Shown in pieces: positions 8,501-16,991 of a DNA stretch of 64,000 bases. The DNA comes from Pseudomonas sp. GM41(2012) (GTDB lineage: Bacteria > Pseudomonadota > Gammaproteobacteria > Pseudomonadales > Pseudomonadaceae), in NCBI RefSeq assembly GCF_000282315.2, contig NZ_AKJN02000008.1, positions 620,001-684,000 on the forward strand, in the 5' to 3' direction. The stretch's first letter is position 1; every line of letters begins with the position of its first letter. Both the position numbers and the translations under genes were made by a program. Under the pieces are notes generated by a model. The model was not told where the DNA came from, ran no database searches, and saw nothing but the letters and a program-made list of their open reading frames with translations.

Positions 8501-10543
8501 GTTCCAAACTATAATCATGAAAGCTACCTTGCTCGTCGGCTGGATAGTATTTATGGGCAGACTTACAAAAATATAGAAGTTATCCTGATGGATGACTGTT
8601 CGACTGATGATAGCCGTTCGGTGTTAACTGGTTATGCGGAAAAGCACCCTGATATAACGCGTTTGTTGTTCAATGAGACGAATTCGGGTGGCGTTTTTCA
8701 TCAGTGGGCTAAGGGGATCAAGGCGGCCAAAGGTGACCTGGTATGGGTCGCTGAAAGCGATGACTACTGTGATGAGCGTTTCCTGGAGGCGCTTGTTAGT
8801 TGCTTTGATGATGAAGCGGTCATGCTTGCGTACTCGAAATGTGAGTTCGTAACCACCGACGAAGTTGTTATGCCGGACCAGTTCCTTAACTATGTAAGTG
8901 ATCTGGAGTGTGCGAATAAATGGGCGGGTTCCTATGTAAGTACGGCGCATAACGAAGTGCGCTCGGCGTTGGGTATTAAAAATACAATACCTAATGCCAG
9001 TGGCGTGCTTTTCAAGCGTCCCGTTGATATGCCTCTGCTGGATGATCAGTCGTGGATGTCAATGAAAGTTGCCGGTGACTGGGTCTTCTATTTGCACATC
9101 CTGCGCGGCGGAAAAATTGCTTACTCCACTGAGGGTACAAACTTCTTCCGTCGACATTATGCAAGTACTGCCAACACCACTTATCGCAAAGAGGTCTTTT
9201 ATCGCGAGCTCGGGGTGGCCAACAGAACGGTTCAGTCCCTCTACAATGTTCCGATGTCGGTGCTTGAGGCTTGCGAGGAATCCAGCAAGAAGCTGTATGA
9301 CCACTATGTCGGGGGTTCCGCAGAAGAGTTTCTACGCTGGTATGACCATGATTCGATTGTTCGTGCAAGGGCTGACCGACTGCCGAACGTGATGGTTTCC
9401 ACCATCGGCTTCTATCCGGGCGGTGCCGAAATTCTTCCGATTCGACTGGCAAACGAGTTTAAACGCCAGGGTATTTCCGTTTCCTTGTTTAGCGCCGGTA
9501 TACCAAAACGCGAAGACGGTGTTCGCAAGATGCTGAGAAACGACGTGCCGGTGATCGAGACGTCGAATATCGAATCAGTGAAAGAGATCATTCATGATTT
9601 CGGAATTGAAGCACTTAATAGCCATCAGTGGTACGTTCAGAAGTATCCGGTCGATGTCCCGGATGTTTTTTCCGAGCTTGGCGCCCATGTGGCTGCTCTG
9701 CACGGGATGATTGAACATGGCAATGGAGTGACTGATGAACAGTTGCGCATTGCTGACAAAGGTGTGAGTACATGGGTCTATACCGCTGAGAAGAATCTTG
9801 TTCCTTTCTCGGACATCTCGCTGTACGACAAGTCTTCTCCCCGTTTCGTCAAGGTTCCTAACGGGTTGCAGCCGCCGGAAATTGTTCCAATCTCGCGCGT
9901 GCAGATGGGTATGCCGGAGGATGCTTTTGTATTGTGTTGTGTCAGTCGGGCAATTCCCGATAAAGGCTGGGGCGAAGCTATCCAGGCGGTAGAACTTGCG
10001 CGATCACTTTCCGGTCGGGACATCCGTATTATATTGGTCGGTAATGGCCTGGTGTACGATGAGTACTGTCAAGCAGGTGCGCCGGACTTCGTTTACCTGG
10101 CTGGCTTTAGTGATAACTCCGTAGGCCATTATGCTGCCGCGGACATGGGCATCATGTTGTCGACCTTCAGGTCCGAGAGTTTCCCCCTGACCATTGTCGA
10201 CTGTCTGTTTGCCGGCAAGCCATACATTGCCACAGACGTAGGCGACATCAAAAACATGTTGACGATAGAGAGCGGCGTTGCCGGGGAGATTATCGAGTTG
10301 GAAGATTGGGTCGTCCCAATCGAGAGCACGGCCCGCGTGATTGCAGCGTTCGCGACAGATGAACGGAAATACCAGGAAGCCGTCGGCTTGGTGAAAGACG
10401 TTTCCAGTCGATATCGAATTGACGCCGTTGCCTCTCAATATCTTCGATTGTTCGAGCGTGACATTCAGCAGCACAAGGCAGAGTCGGCGAAGGCCGAAGG
10501 CTCTGGCATGACTGTCCAAGACCTGCAGGCGGACTTGCTGTAA
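5552..10543 (+). CDS. Giant fusion: sulfotransferase - coiled coil - repeats - WbsX-like - GT2 - GT4
   Basis: This protein of about 1663 residues has at least five parts. (1) About 30-260 is a sulfotransferase: a PAPS-loop STPKVASTS and a 3'-phosphate motif RNPYKRIFSAW. (2) About 285-385 is a heptad-rich coiled coil ending in HSWRLMSS. (3) About 438-635 holds four repeats of the type FDPEYYLANNADV...PLKHY. (4) About 655-970 is WbsX-like (glycosyl hydrolase 99-like) with the hallmark VNAWNNWQEGLFLEPD. (5) About 980-1230 is GT2 (VSVIVPNYNHESYL, AESDDY), then about 1320-1655 GT4. It probably builds and sulfates part of the surface polymer at the cytoplasmic face. The start is ATG 5552; a TTG at 5543 lies closer to AGGA. 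No PAPS synthesis genes are in the window. Confidence 0.85.
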   Translation: MLNISDLSSVDKQKVFDYLKWNSFRSEKYKVLYVSTPKVASTSLKWWFASLEGCSQALRGVGEAAGSNSDQVVHEFHKVAPHVSGLEIDDLLEPLLSDTYFRFAAVRNPYKRIFSAWQSKILLQDPEQVASYPKFELLQQPVKSVADVASAFEAFLEYLASNSASSPEKDFWAPQATLLRPDLINYSLLVKIESSSELHKALSEHFGEQATDPFAEPSPSENVIPFLPAFITERSANLIKELYAEDFDVFGYDRQVPERTEAFTVEQLDLAFDAARLIRESRQQIGARALQIQDLTQQIEDLNQRIASLNPTLFERESQLKELMGSLVKRDRHIASLEQSVGVLNRQLVDLKAVLIDHEKENVSLKADLLKTQQELQALLSSHSWRLMSSVRMVSGFVRESVHNVRTLTWSKVVDSLRRRRELYNENTLREIQESGLFDPEYYLANNADVRAKGTDPLKHYMLKGWIENRNPCAAFSPSDYLLANPDVAEAQVHPLLHYIQCGQLEGRPIRLPVRICEMTAVKRRPVGRNAVFNPYGEYTPIPVLKAVLEAQIEAVKKSGLFDEKYYLAMYSDVPEVSVDPLRHYCEQGWREGKNPSMDFDTRAYLALYKDIQHIGLNPLWHYIVTGAAEHRIAVPDALINHENDIRFGEVNSDIKLLAFYVSPDWEALRSARFAAKGNSQRPRPDKMLGLYDSLDGRVLTQQALSAKSHGFFGFCFKLSADSVVQASPQPLDIFLAHTEIDFNFCVQIDLHQEGLANNLITPVVAVLADKRCVQVDERPVIVVKLNEYDEDIVDSIRKLRERLNELCDGVYLIAQFGFAGSEELAQDLDGLCDAALDLSADPVPGETGVFTPQNKNGIDTVPYNLVASQGIVRAQKTHLRTTPVFHAISLGRDETALKQYSPLVYSRFHIRDYGRWLDAAIRGARKALPEDRRLLFVNAWNNWQEGLFLEPDSITGFGRLNETTRALLDIDSSIIMPKVSVIVPNYNHESYLARRLDSIYGQTYKNIEVILMDDCSTDDSRSVLTGYAEKHPDITRLLFNETNSGGVFHQWAKGIKAAKGDLVWVAESDDYCDERFLEALVSCFDDEAVMLAYSKCEFVTTDEVVMPDQFLNYVSDLECANKWAGSYVSTAHNEVRSALGIKNTIPNASGVLFKRPVDMPLLDDQSWMSMKVAGDWVFYLHILRGGKIAYSTEGTNFFRRHYASTANTTYRKEVFYRELGVANRTVQSLYNVPMSVLEACEESSKKLYDHYVGGSAEEFLRWYDHDSIVRARADRLPNVMVSTIGFYPGGAEILPIRLANEFKRQGISVSLFSAGIPKREDGVRKMLRNDVPVIETSNIESVKEIIHDFGIEALNSHQWYVQKYPVDVPDVFSELGAHVAALHGMIEHGNGVTDEQLRIADKGVSTWVYTAEKNLVPFSDISLYDKSSPRFVKVPNGLQPPEIVPISRVQMGMPEDAFVLCCVSRAIPDKGWGEAIQAVELARSLSGRDIRIILVGNGLVYDEYCQAGAPDFVYLAGFSDNSVGHYAAADMGIMLSTFRSESFPLTIVDCLFAGKPYIATDVGDIKNMLTIESGVAGEIIELEDWVVPIESTARVIAAFATDERKYQEAVGLVKDVSSRYRIDAVASQYLRLFERDIQQHKAESAKAEGSGMTVQDLQADLL

Positions 10544-10803
10544 GCAGGACAGCTAGCGTTAAGGGGAGGGCTCACAGGGCAGGTCCGGCTGATTGCCAGG
10601 CCTGCAGTGAGAGCGAGACGGGCGTCTCCGGCAATTTGGTAAGCCGCCTCTCTTGACGTATCATTAGCCGTCACAGTGTGTCCCGTTACATATTAAAGTG
10701 TAGGTCGTTGCAATGGTTGCCAAGGATGGGGCAGGTCACGCCCGCCTTGTCTACTGCTGCACAAGGCGGCAGTTCCAACCATATCAAGCGCTGGAGGGCG
10801 ACG

Positions 10804-11781
10804 TTGAATAATTCCGAGAACACTTCCCCTAATCCCGTTAAGCGGTCCCTGGTTCTGGGGGGGCGCGGTTTCATAGGCACCCACTTGATAGACGCGTTGC
10901 TCGATCAGGGGCATTTTGTGCGCTGTTTCGATCGTCCTAACGTGGTGCCGCTAGGTGAATCCCACTCCAGTCATCCTAATTTCGAGCTTTGCGAAGGAGA
11001 CTTCACCAGTGAGGCTGAAGTCGCCAAGGCATTGGAAGGTTGCGATGTTTGCTATCACCTTGTGTCGACTACGCTCCCCAAGTCTTCAAATGCTGATCCC
11101 GTCTTCGATGTGGAGAGCAATGTCGTTGCGACCATCCGCCTGCTAAACCTCGCGGTGAAGTCCGGCCTGAGGAAGATTATTTTTATCTCCTCCGGTGGCA
11201 CGGTGTATGGAGACCCTACGCAAGTACCTATTCCAGAAACCCATGCTACTGACCCGGCCTGTTCCTATGGAATTGCCAAGTTGGCGATCGAGAAGTATTT
11301 GGCGCTTTTCCATCGCTTATACGGCCTTGACTATACTGTTCTACGTCTTGCAAACCCCTTTGGTGAGGGGCAGCGCACTTATGCTAGCCAAGGCGCGGTT
11401 GCCGTATTCCTTGGCAAAGTCCTGCGTGGCGAGACGGTAGAGATTTGGGGCGATGGCACGGTTGTACGCGACTACATTCATGTCTCTGATGTGGTGAGAG
11501 CGTTGTTGGCATCGTCAGCGCGATCTGGTGAAGAGCATGTGTTCAATATCGGTTCAGGGCGCGGACACAGTCTCAATGAGGTTCTTGACGCGATCGAGAG
11601 GGTCGCGGGGCGAAATGCAAGTCGTCAGTACTTGTCTGCTCGCGGATTTGACGTGCCTGTCAGTGTCCTGGATATCGAGCGCGCCAAACAGTCTTTGGGG
11701 TGGGTCCCTTTCGTGAGTTTCGATCATGGATTGGAGCGCTTTGCCGCTTGGTTATTGGATAATCCGGAGTCAACACATTGA
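10804..11781 (+). CDS. NAD-dependent sugar epimerase/dehydratase (UDP-glucose 4-epimerase type)
   Basis: This is an extended SDR of 325 residues. The nucleotide-binding motif is LVLGGRGFIGTHL, the serine segment is FISSGGTVYG and the catalytic pair is in YGIAKLAIEKY. I chose TTG 10804 as start because GGAGGG sits 5 bases upstream and the Rossmann strand follows at the usual distance; a frame open from 10678 would add 42 residues without family character. The reaction is probably 4-epimerisation or reduction of a nucleotide sugar for the polymer; 4-epimerases and GDP-hexulose reductases look alike at this level. It converges with the wzm-wzt pair and a long hairpin separates them. Confidence 0.8.
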   Translation: MNNSENTSPNPVKRSLVLGGRGFIGTHLIDALLDQGHFVRCFDRPNVVPLGESHSSHPNFELCEGDFTSEAEVAKALEGCDVCYHLVSTTLPKSSNADPVFDVESNVVATIRLLNLAVKSGLRKIIFISSGGTVYGDPTQVPIPETHATDPACSYGIAKLAIEKYLALFHRLYGLDYTVLRLANPFGEGQRTYASQGAVAVFLGKVLRGETVEIWGDGTVVRDYIHVSDVVRALLASSARSGEEHVFNIGSGRGHSLNEVLDAIERVAGRNASRQYLSARGFDVPVSVLDIERAKQSLGWVPFVSFDHGLERFAAWLLDNPESTH

Positions 11782-11922
11782 TTTAACGATGGGGCTGCAA
11801 TTATGAGCCCGGTCAGATAATTCTCAGATGCGCAGCTCAAAATCTCCGGTTGGGGCATCCGCCATGGAGTTGAGAGGCGCGTGAGGCATGCTGTGTCGTT
11901 CGATATATTTAAGGTATGCCAT

Positions 11923-11996
11923 AAACAAGAACGCCGATTTGTCAGATATGTTTGTGCTCACGAACATATCTAACAAATCGGCGTTCTTGTTTCTTT
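11923..11996. terminator. Very long hairpin between convergent units (bidirectional terminator)
   Basis: The arms are AAACAAGAACGCCGATTTGT (11923-11942) and its exact complement (11973-11992). The stem continues inward with AGATATGTT against AACATATCT after one C/A mismatch, giving about 30 paired bases and a tiny loop. The plus side ends in TTTCTTTT and the minus side in TTTAT. It sits between the epimerase gene (+) and wzt (-), so it can end both transcripts. It is far longer than a normal terminator. The flanking stretch 11782-11922 holds no gene I can see. Confidence 0.75.
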
Positions 11997-12031
11997 TAGC
12001 TTAATGAAGGTTACAGGCGCGGAGGAAAATA

Positions 12032-12775
12032 TTAGTTACCAAAATAAGCTCGGGTAACTGTTTCCGGATCTGAATCCATTTTTATTCTGCCGTGCTCCAG
12101 CCAAATGACCCGATTGCATGTATGCAGCACCAGGTCACGGGAGTGGCTGGCTATCACCAAAATGCTGGTGGCTTGGACCAGTTCGTTCATCCGAGCTTCT
12201 GCTTTGTGCTTGAAGCCTTCGTCCCCTACCGACAGCCATTCGTCCATGATCAATATTTCAGGTCTGATGGTCGTCGATACCGCAAAGGCCAAGCGCAAGT
12301 GCATGCCGGAAGAGTACGTGCGCACCGGCATGTCAATGAAGTCACCCAGTTCTGAAAACTCAATAATTTCGTCGAGTTTTTCTGCGATATCACTTTTTGT
12401 CATCCCAAGCAGGATGCCGCGCATGAAGATGTTTTCCCTGCCGGATGCCTCCGGGTCTATCCCTAATGAAATATCAATGAGGGAAGCGACTTCGCCGCTG
12501 ATACTGGCGGTGCCAGCGGAGGGGGTGTATACACCGCTCAGCAGCCTGAGTAATGTGCTTTTGCCAGCGCCGTTATGACCGAGCAATCCAACCCGGTCTC
12601 CGTCATTGAGGGAAAAAGTAAGGTCTTCCAGTGCTCTGACGATCACTCGGCCTTGGTCGTTGGCACTGAGTTTGCCGCCTGTAGCGACTTGAATCAGTCG
12701 CTTTTTCAGAGAGCGAGCACTTGCGTTATAGATAGGGAAATCAACGCATGCGTTATGAAATTCAATAGCAGCCAT
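12032..12775 (-). CDS. wzt: Polysaccharide ABC transporter ATP-binding subunit Wzt, short form
   Basis: This 247-residue ATPase has Walker A GHNGAGKST, signature YSSGMHLRLAFA, Walker B EILIMDEW and a switch histidine in IASHSRD. It energises export of lipid-linked polysaccharide across the inner membrane together with Wzm. I set the start at 12775 (MAAIEFHNA); upstream codons in the open frame overlap the wzm end and look unrelated. The protein ends just after the nucleotide-binding domain and lacks the C-terminal carbohydrate-binding domain that in some Wzt proteins reads the chain-end cap. It therefore resembles exporters that do not need cap recognition (compare Klebsiella O2a type; family knowledge). 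It lies 13 bases after wzm. Confidence 0.88.
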   Translation of the reverse strand: MAAIEFHNACVDFPIYNASARSLKKRLIQVATGGKLSANDQGRVIVRALEDLTFSLNDGDRVGLLGHNGAGKSTLLRLLSGVYTPSAGTASISGEVASLIDISLGIDPEASGRENIFMRGILLGMTKSDIAEKLDEIIEFSELGDFIDMPVRTYSSGMHLRLAFAVSTTIRPEILIMDEWLSVGDEGFKHKAEARMNELVQATSILVIASHSRDLVLHTCNRVIWLEHGRIKMDSDPETVTRAYFGN

Positions 12776-12788
12776 AATAGTTTTCTTC

Positions 12789-13589
12789 TTAGAGCCAATA
12801 AGCAATGCGACGTTTATAAAGGCCATAGATGATGATCGCGATGCACCAGCCAACCAGAGCCATGCCCCCGGCCACGCACCAGCTAACAGTGCCTACATCC
12901 TGTCCGAGCAAGGGGGCCCTGACTATTTGTACGAGGTGATAGATGGGGTTCAAATCCAGTAAATAGGTGCCGGCTCGTCCTGGTAGCAGGCTTGGAAGCC
13001 ACATGATTGGCGTCAAATAAAAGGCAATTTGCAAGACGCTCGCAATGATCTGCGGGAGGTCACGATATCGAGCGCATAGAAGGCTCAATATCAAGCTGAT
13101 CCATGCCAGATTGAGAGCAAGCAGCATAAAGCCCGGGACACTCAACAGTGCTCCAAGGCCCAATGGCTTCTGAACAGCCAGCAGCACAAGCGGGAAAATG
13201 ACGATGTTGTGCGCGAGGATCAAAGTATTGCGCCATATCGTGCGTAAAATATGCACGAATAATGGGATGGGGAGTTGTTTGATAATGCTTTCTGCGGCGA
13301 TGAGGCTGGTGCAGCCCTCTAACACGCAGGTAGAAATAAAACTCCAGAAAATCATACCTGCTGCAAGAAATGGCAGAAAGTCTTTCATGGGGGAGTTAAA
13401 TATTTGGCCAAATACGAGGCCAATAGTACCAATCATAACGCCCATGCTGATTGTTAGCCAAAACGGTCCGACAGCAGAGCGCCTATACCGTTGACGTACA
13501 TCCTGCCATCCGAGCATGCCTACCAGAGAATAGCGCTTTACAGCCGTCGCTATGTCTGCCAAGGCAGCGGTAATTGGGTTGTTTAGCAT
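12789..13589 (-). CDS. wzm: Polysaccharide ABC transporter permease Wzm
   Basis: This 266-residue protein has about six membrane segments of the ABC-2 exporter family. The N-terminal cytoplasmic part MLGWQDVRQRYRRSAVGPFW is the family's typical coupling region, and LTPIMW and NPIYHLVQIVR near the end are also typical. It forms the channel for lipid-linked O-polysaccharide. Start 13589 gives the family's usual length of about 260; an upstream extension of the open frame to 13724 adds 45 atypical residues. It is followed at 13 bases by wzt, and the two form a minus-strand unit inside a locus otherwise on the plus strand, so they may have arrived as a separate cassette. Confidence 0.87.
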   Translation of the reverse strand: MLNNPITAALADIATAVKRYSLVGMLGWQDVRQRYRRSAVGPFWLTISMGVMIGTIGLVFGQIFNSPMKDFLPFLAAGMIFWSFISTCVLEGCTSLIAAESIIKQLPIPLFVHILRTIWRNTLILAHNIVIFPLVLLAVQKPLGLGALLSVPGFMLLALNLAWISLILSLLCARYRDLPQIIASVLQIAFYLTPIMWLPSLLPGRAGTYLLDLNPIYHLVQIVRAPLLGQDVGTVSWCVAGGMALVGWCIAIIIYGLYKRRIAYWL

Positions 13590-14268
13590 TCGAAATACCG
13601 GGTTGTCAAAACAGTCGATGATTGTAATCTTGTAGGAGGGTGTAGTGTCACTTTTTCCATCCCGTCTAGTTTCCAGTTTTTTACGATCGCGGGATCTACT
13701 CCACGTAGAATGCCCCCGCTGCAAGTAGGGGGCGTAAAGTCTGAAGCGATTTCGTATGGCGTGCGCGCATTCGGTGCGCTCGTTACCATGACAAACTTGA
13801 GCTACTCGTTCAGAAAACAGCGCTTGTGTCGAGCGATTCAGGTGTGCAAATGCTCAGAAATAAAGTTCCTGCCGGATGATGTGCGCTTTTTCTATCATCC
13901 CACGGTCAGAGGTTAACTCCCAAGAAAATTTCCTACATTCCAGAAACGCATATTGAGCCAGGTCGCCGCGTCTGGTCGTAAGTACCCCACGTAAATCACC
14001 TGCTCGAAAGGGGTCAGAGAGATTGGCTGATGGTTGCCGGCGAGCAGCTCCACAGCAGCAACGTGTTCTGGTTTTCGACAGGGTTTCGCGTCCTCGCATT
14101 CTCTGTCCGGCAGACCGGTCAAGGGGGCGAATTATAGCGACGCTTTGAGTAAAATGCTCCTTCCTGGGGCCTCCCCTGTGGAAGTATTGGGCGATCTCGT
14201 CCTCATTGAGGTTACAATGCCGACCGACGACCGCGTAAAAGGAGGGGGCTACGGGCTCGAACGCTTGA
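13590..14268. other. Divergent intergenic region wzm / wbpM, possible gene remnant
   Basis: This 679-base gap must hold the promoters of wzm (-) and wbpM (+). On the minus strand around 13913-14060 a short frame reads like real protein (SLTPFEQVIYVGYL, WLNMRFWNVGNF) before a stop. It may be the remains of a transferred sugar-modifying gene, but I do not recognise the family. A purine-rich AAAAGGAGGGGG at 14236-14247 lies too far from the wbpM start for a normal ribosome site. Confidence 0.35.
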
Positions 14269-16263
14269 ATGGATAAAATACGCAGAGTGTTGCTTGGTTT
14301 GCCTCGCAGGCAAAAAAGACTGATACAGGTCGCCACCGATGTGGTTTTGGTGTGGGTCGCCTTGTGGCTGGCCTTTATCGTCCGCCTCGGCATCGACGAC
14401 ATGTACAATCCGCTAAAGTCGCATTTCTGGCTGTTCGTCAGTGCCTCGATTATTGCCATTCCCCTTTTCGTACGCTTTGGCATGTACCGCGCCGTCATGC
14501 GCTACTTCGGCAATGATGCGCTGATTGCCATCGTCAAGGCGGTCAGTCTGTCCTCGCTGATCCTCGCCGTGGTGGTTTACTGGTACAGCAATCACCAGGC
14601 CGTGGTGCCGCGCTCCATCATCTTCAATTACTGGTGGCTAAGCCTGGTAATCATTGGCGGCCTGCGTCTGTGCATGCGTCAATACTTCATGGGTGATTGG
14701 TTCACCGCTGCGCAGCATGTACCGTTTGTCAATCGAGACGATGGTTTGACCAAGGTCGCCATTTACGGCGCAGGCGTGGCAGGCAACCAGTTGGTTGCAG
14801 CGTTGCGCATGGGCCGCGTGATGCGCCCAGTGGCGTTCATCGATGACGATTCCTCTATCGCGGATCGTTCGATTGCCGGGTTGCGGGTCTATAAGCCCAA
14901 GCATATTCAGCAGATGATCGACATGACCGGGGCTCAGGAAATTCTTCTGGCGTTGCCGTCTTCGACCCGTGCGCGGCGCAGGGAGATTCTCAATTTTCTG
15001 GAGGGTTTCCCGCTCCATGTGCGCAGTGTTCCGAATTTCACCGATCTGGCCAGTGGTCGGGTCAAGGTGGACAACATTCAGGAAGTCGACATTGCTGACC
15101 TGTTGGGGCGGGATTCGGTGCCGGCTCAGCCTGATTTGTTGGCTCGATGTGTGACGGGCAAGACGGTTTTGGTGACGGGGGCGGGCGGTTCGATCGGTTC
15201 CGAGCTTTGTCGGCAGATTTTCTCCCTGGGACCGACCACACTGTTGTTGTTCGATCATAGCGAATTCAATCTTTACAGCATTTTGTCTGAGCTCGAGCAT
15301 CGTATTGCCCGTGAGTCGTTGCCTGTCCGGTTGTTACCGATACTGGGGTCGATTCGGCACCCCCATAAACTTCTGGATGTAATGAAGACCTGGAGCGTGG
15401 ACACGGTTTATCACGCGGCGGCCTATAAGCACGTGCCTATGGTTGAGCACAATATTGCCGAAGGTGTACTCAACAATGTGATCGGGACGCTCAATACCGC
15501 TCAGGCTGCATTGGAGGCTGGTGTTGCAAACTTTGTGCTGATCTCGACCGATAAGGCCGTACGCCCGACCAATGTCATGGGTAGCACCAAGCGGCTGGCC
15601 GAGTTGACTTTGCAGGCCCTCAGTCGTGAGTTGGCGCCGGTGTTGTTCGGGGATAAGTCCAATGTGTCCCGGGTCAACAAGACCCGTTTCACCATGGTGC
15701 GGTTCGGTAATGTGTTGGGCTCGTCTGGCTCGGTTATTCCGCGCTTTCACAGCCAAATCAAATCGGGCGGGCCCTTGACGGTTACCCATCCGAAGATTAC
15801 CCGTTACTTCATGACCATTCCCGAGGCGGCACAGCTGGTAATACAGGCCGGCTCAATGGGGCAGGGTGGAGATGTGTTTGTGCTGGACATGGGCGAGCCG
15901 GTCAAGATCATTGAGCTGGCGGAGAAGATGATTCACCTGTCTGGCTTGAGCATTCGCTCGGAGAATAATCCGCAAGGCGATATTGCCATCGAGTTCACTG
16001 GACTGCGTCCCGGGGAAAAGCTTTACGAAGAGTTGCTGATCGGCGACAACGTTTCCGCTACCCAGCACCCGATGATCATGAGCGCCAAGGAGGATCATTT
16101 GCCTTGGGAAGTGCTCAAGCGCAACTTGATGGAGTTGCTGTCTGCTGTTGAACTGGATGATTATTCGCGGGTTCGCCAACTTCTGCGTGACACTGTCAGT
16201 GGTTACGCCCCGGATGGTGAGATCGTCGACTTGATTTACCAGCAGCGTCGCCTCGAACCTTGA
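14269..16263 (+). CDS. wbpM: UDP-GlcNAc 4,6-dehydratase WbpM
   Basis: This is a 664-residue membrane-anchored dehydratase. Four N-terminal hydrophobic segments (about 15-135) are followed by a first Rossmann-like domain (KVAIYGAGVAGNQL) and a catalytic SDR domain from about 290 (VLVTGAGGSIGSELCRQI). The usual Tyr of YxxxK is replaced by Met (NVMGSTKRLAEL), as is known for WbpM-type enzymes. They convert UDP-GlcNAc to the 4-keto-6-deoxy sugar at the inner membrane. A stop codon (TGA 14266-14268) directly before ATG 14269 fixes the start. The product would feed the WbpV-like enzyme at 797. In Pseudomonas wbpM normally marks the end of the O-antigen locus before comEA; here 10.6 kb separates them. 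Confidence 0.95.
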   Translation: MDKIRRVLLGLPRRQKRLIQVATDVVLVWVALWLAFIVRLGIDDMYNPLKSHFWLFVSASIIAIPLFVRFGMYRAVMRYFGNDALIAIVKAVSLSSLILAVVVYWYSNHQAVVPRSIIFNYWWLSLVIIGGLRLCMRQYFMGDWFTAAQHVPFVNRDDGLTKVAIYGAGVAGNQLVAALRMGRVMRPVAFIDDDSSIADRSIAGLRVYKPKHIQQMIDMTGAQEILLALPSSTRARRREILNFLEGFPLHVRSVPNFTDLASGRVKVDNIQEVDIADLLGRDSVPAQPDLLARCVTGKTVLVTGAGGSIGSELCRQIFSLGPTTLLLFDHSEFNLYSILSELEHRIARESLPVRLLPILGSIRHPHKLLDVMKTWSVDTVYHAAAYKHVPMVEHNIAEGVLNNVIGTLNTAQAALEAGVANFVLISTDKAVRPTNVMGSTKRLAELTLQALSRELAPVLFGDKSNVSRVNKTRFTMVRFGNVLGSSGSVIPRFHSQIKSGGPLTVTHPKITRYFMTIPEAAQLVIQAGSMGQGGDVFVLDMGEPVKIIELAEKMIHLSGLSIRSENNPQGDIAIEFTGLRPGEKLYEELLIGDNVSATQHPMIMSAKEDHLPWEVLKRNLMELLSAVELDDYSRVRQLLRDTVSGYAPDGEIVDLIYQQRRLEP

Positions 16264-16991
16264 TTGTTACACGCTCTGTAACAGGCACATTTTGACAGAG
16301 TTGTCCCGTGACCCGGATTTTGGGGCAGCTTTGCAATAGCTGTTCAGTGGCGACGGTCTATTTTGGTCGTACTGGAGTAGAGCGTGGCTGCCACGGCTTT
16401 AACCTGCACCACGAGGACAGCTTTCGCGGCCAGGCCGCAATGGCGTCCTGCGTCCCCTTTCATCACCGAATACCTCGAACGACTTCTTGAAACCACTCAG
16501 CTAGCGCTGAGCGATCATCTCCAGGTGTTCGCTGTAGTTTTCGATCTGCGCTTTGCAGATGACTACCTACCGGCATTCGATTATCTGCGAAAGAATGTTT
16601 GGCAGTAGCCTGCCGGTCAGCACGTCCGGGAAAACTGCGAATGAGTCTCCGGATGTGCTTGAATATGCCCTGACTACCTGACCTGAGCCCCATATGAGCC
16701 TGATGAGCTTTTTCAGGGAGCGTTGCGCGAGTAATGCAGAAATTGGCTTTCGTGAGGTGTTCGCAGCGGCTAAAAACACTAGAATGAGCGGCTGGAGTGA
16801 TCGTTTTTGATCGATTCGCTGTTTTTTTTGAATTAAATATTTATTTGAAAGGAATGTCTGGTGCTGAATTTTTATCGAGTTAATAAGTTTTTTTTATTGT
16901 GGCAGTTTTTTTGCGGGGATTAAGGGGTTCGCTTTCTTTTGGCGGGTTCCAAATATTCTATTAAAGTAAAATATGATTAGGATTTATTGAA
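16264..16991 (+). other. Long spacer after wbpM with a decayed gene and an AT-rich promoter zone
   Basis: The first 35 bases (CTTGATTGTTACACGC onward) match the bases that follow a second wbpM tail at 26805. The middle has a broken phage-like gene (see 16384). Bases 16800-16990 are very AT-rich with several T-runs and probably carry the promoter of the pyruvyltransferase fusion gene. Confidence 0.5.
16384..16608 (+). pseudogene. Possible remnant of an inovirus Gp2 / YagK-YfjJ type gene
   Basis: A 74-codon frame contains ITEYLERLLETTQLALSDHL followed by FAVVFDLRFADDYLP. This resembles the start of the YagK/YfjJ C-terminal (inovirus Gp2) domain, where a YLERL helix precedes a xVRxDLRFP strand. 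The frame stops after the first helix-strand unit, so it would be a fragment. The recognition comes from memory of the family pattern and is not certain. Confidence 0.35.

Noticed and set aside
14150..14155. TAAAAT considered as a -10 box for wbpM
   Set aside because: No acceptable -35 box lies at the right distance.
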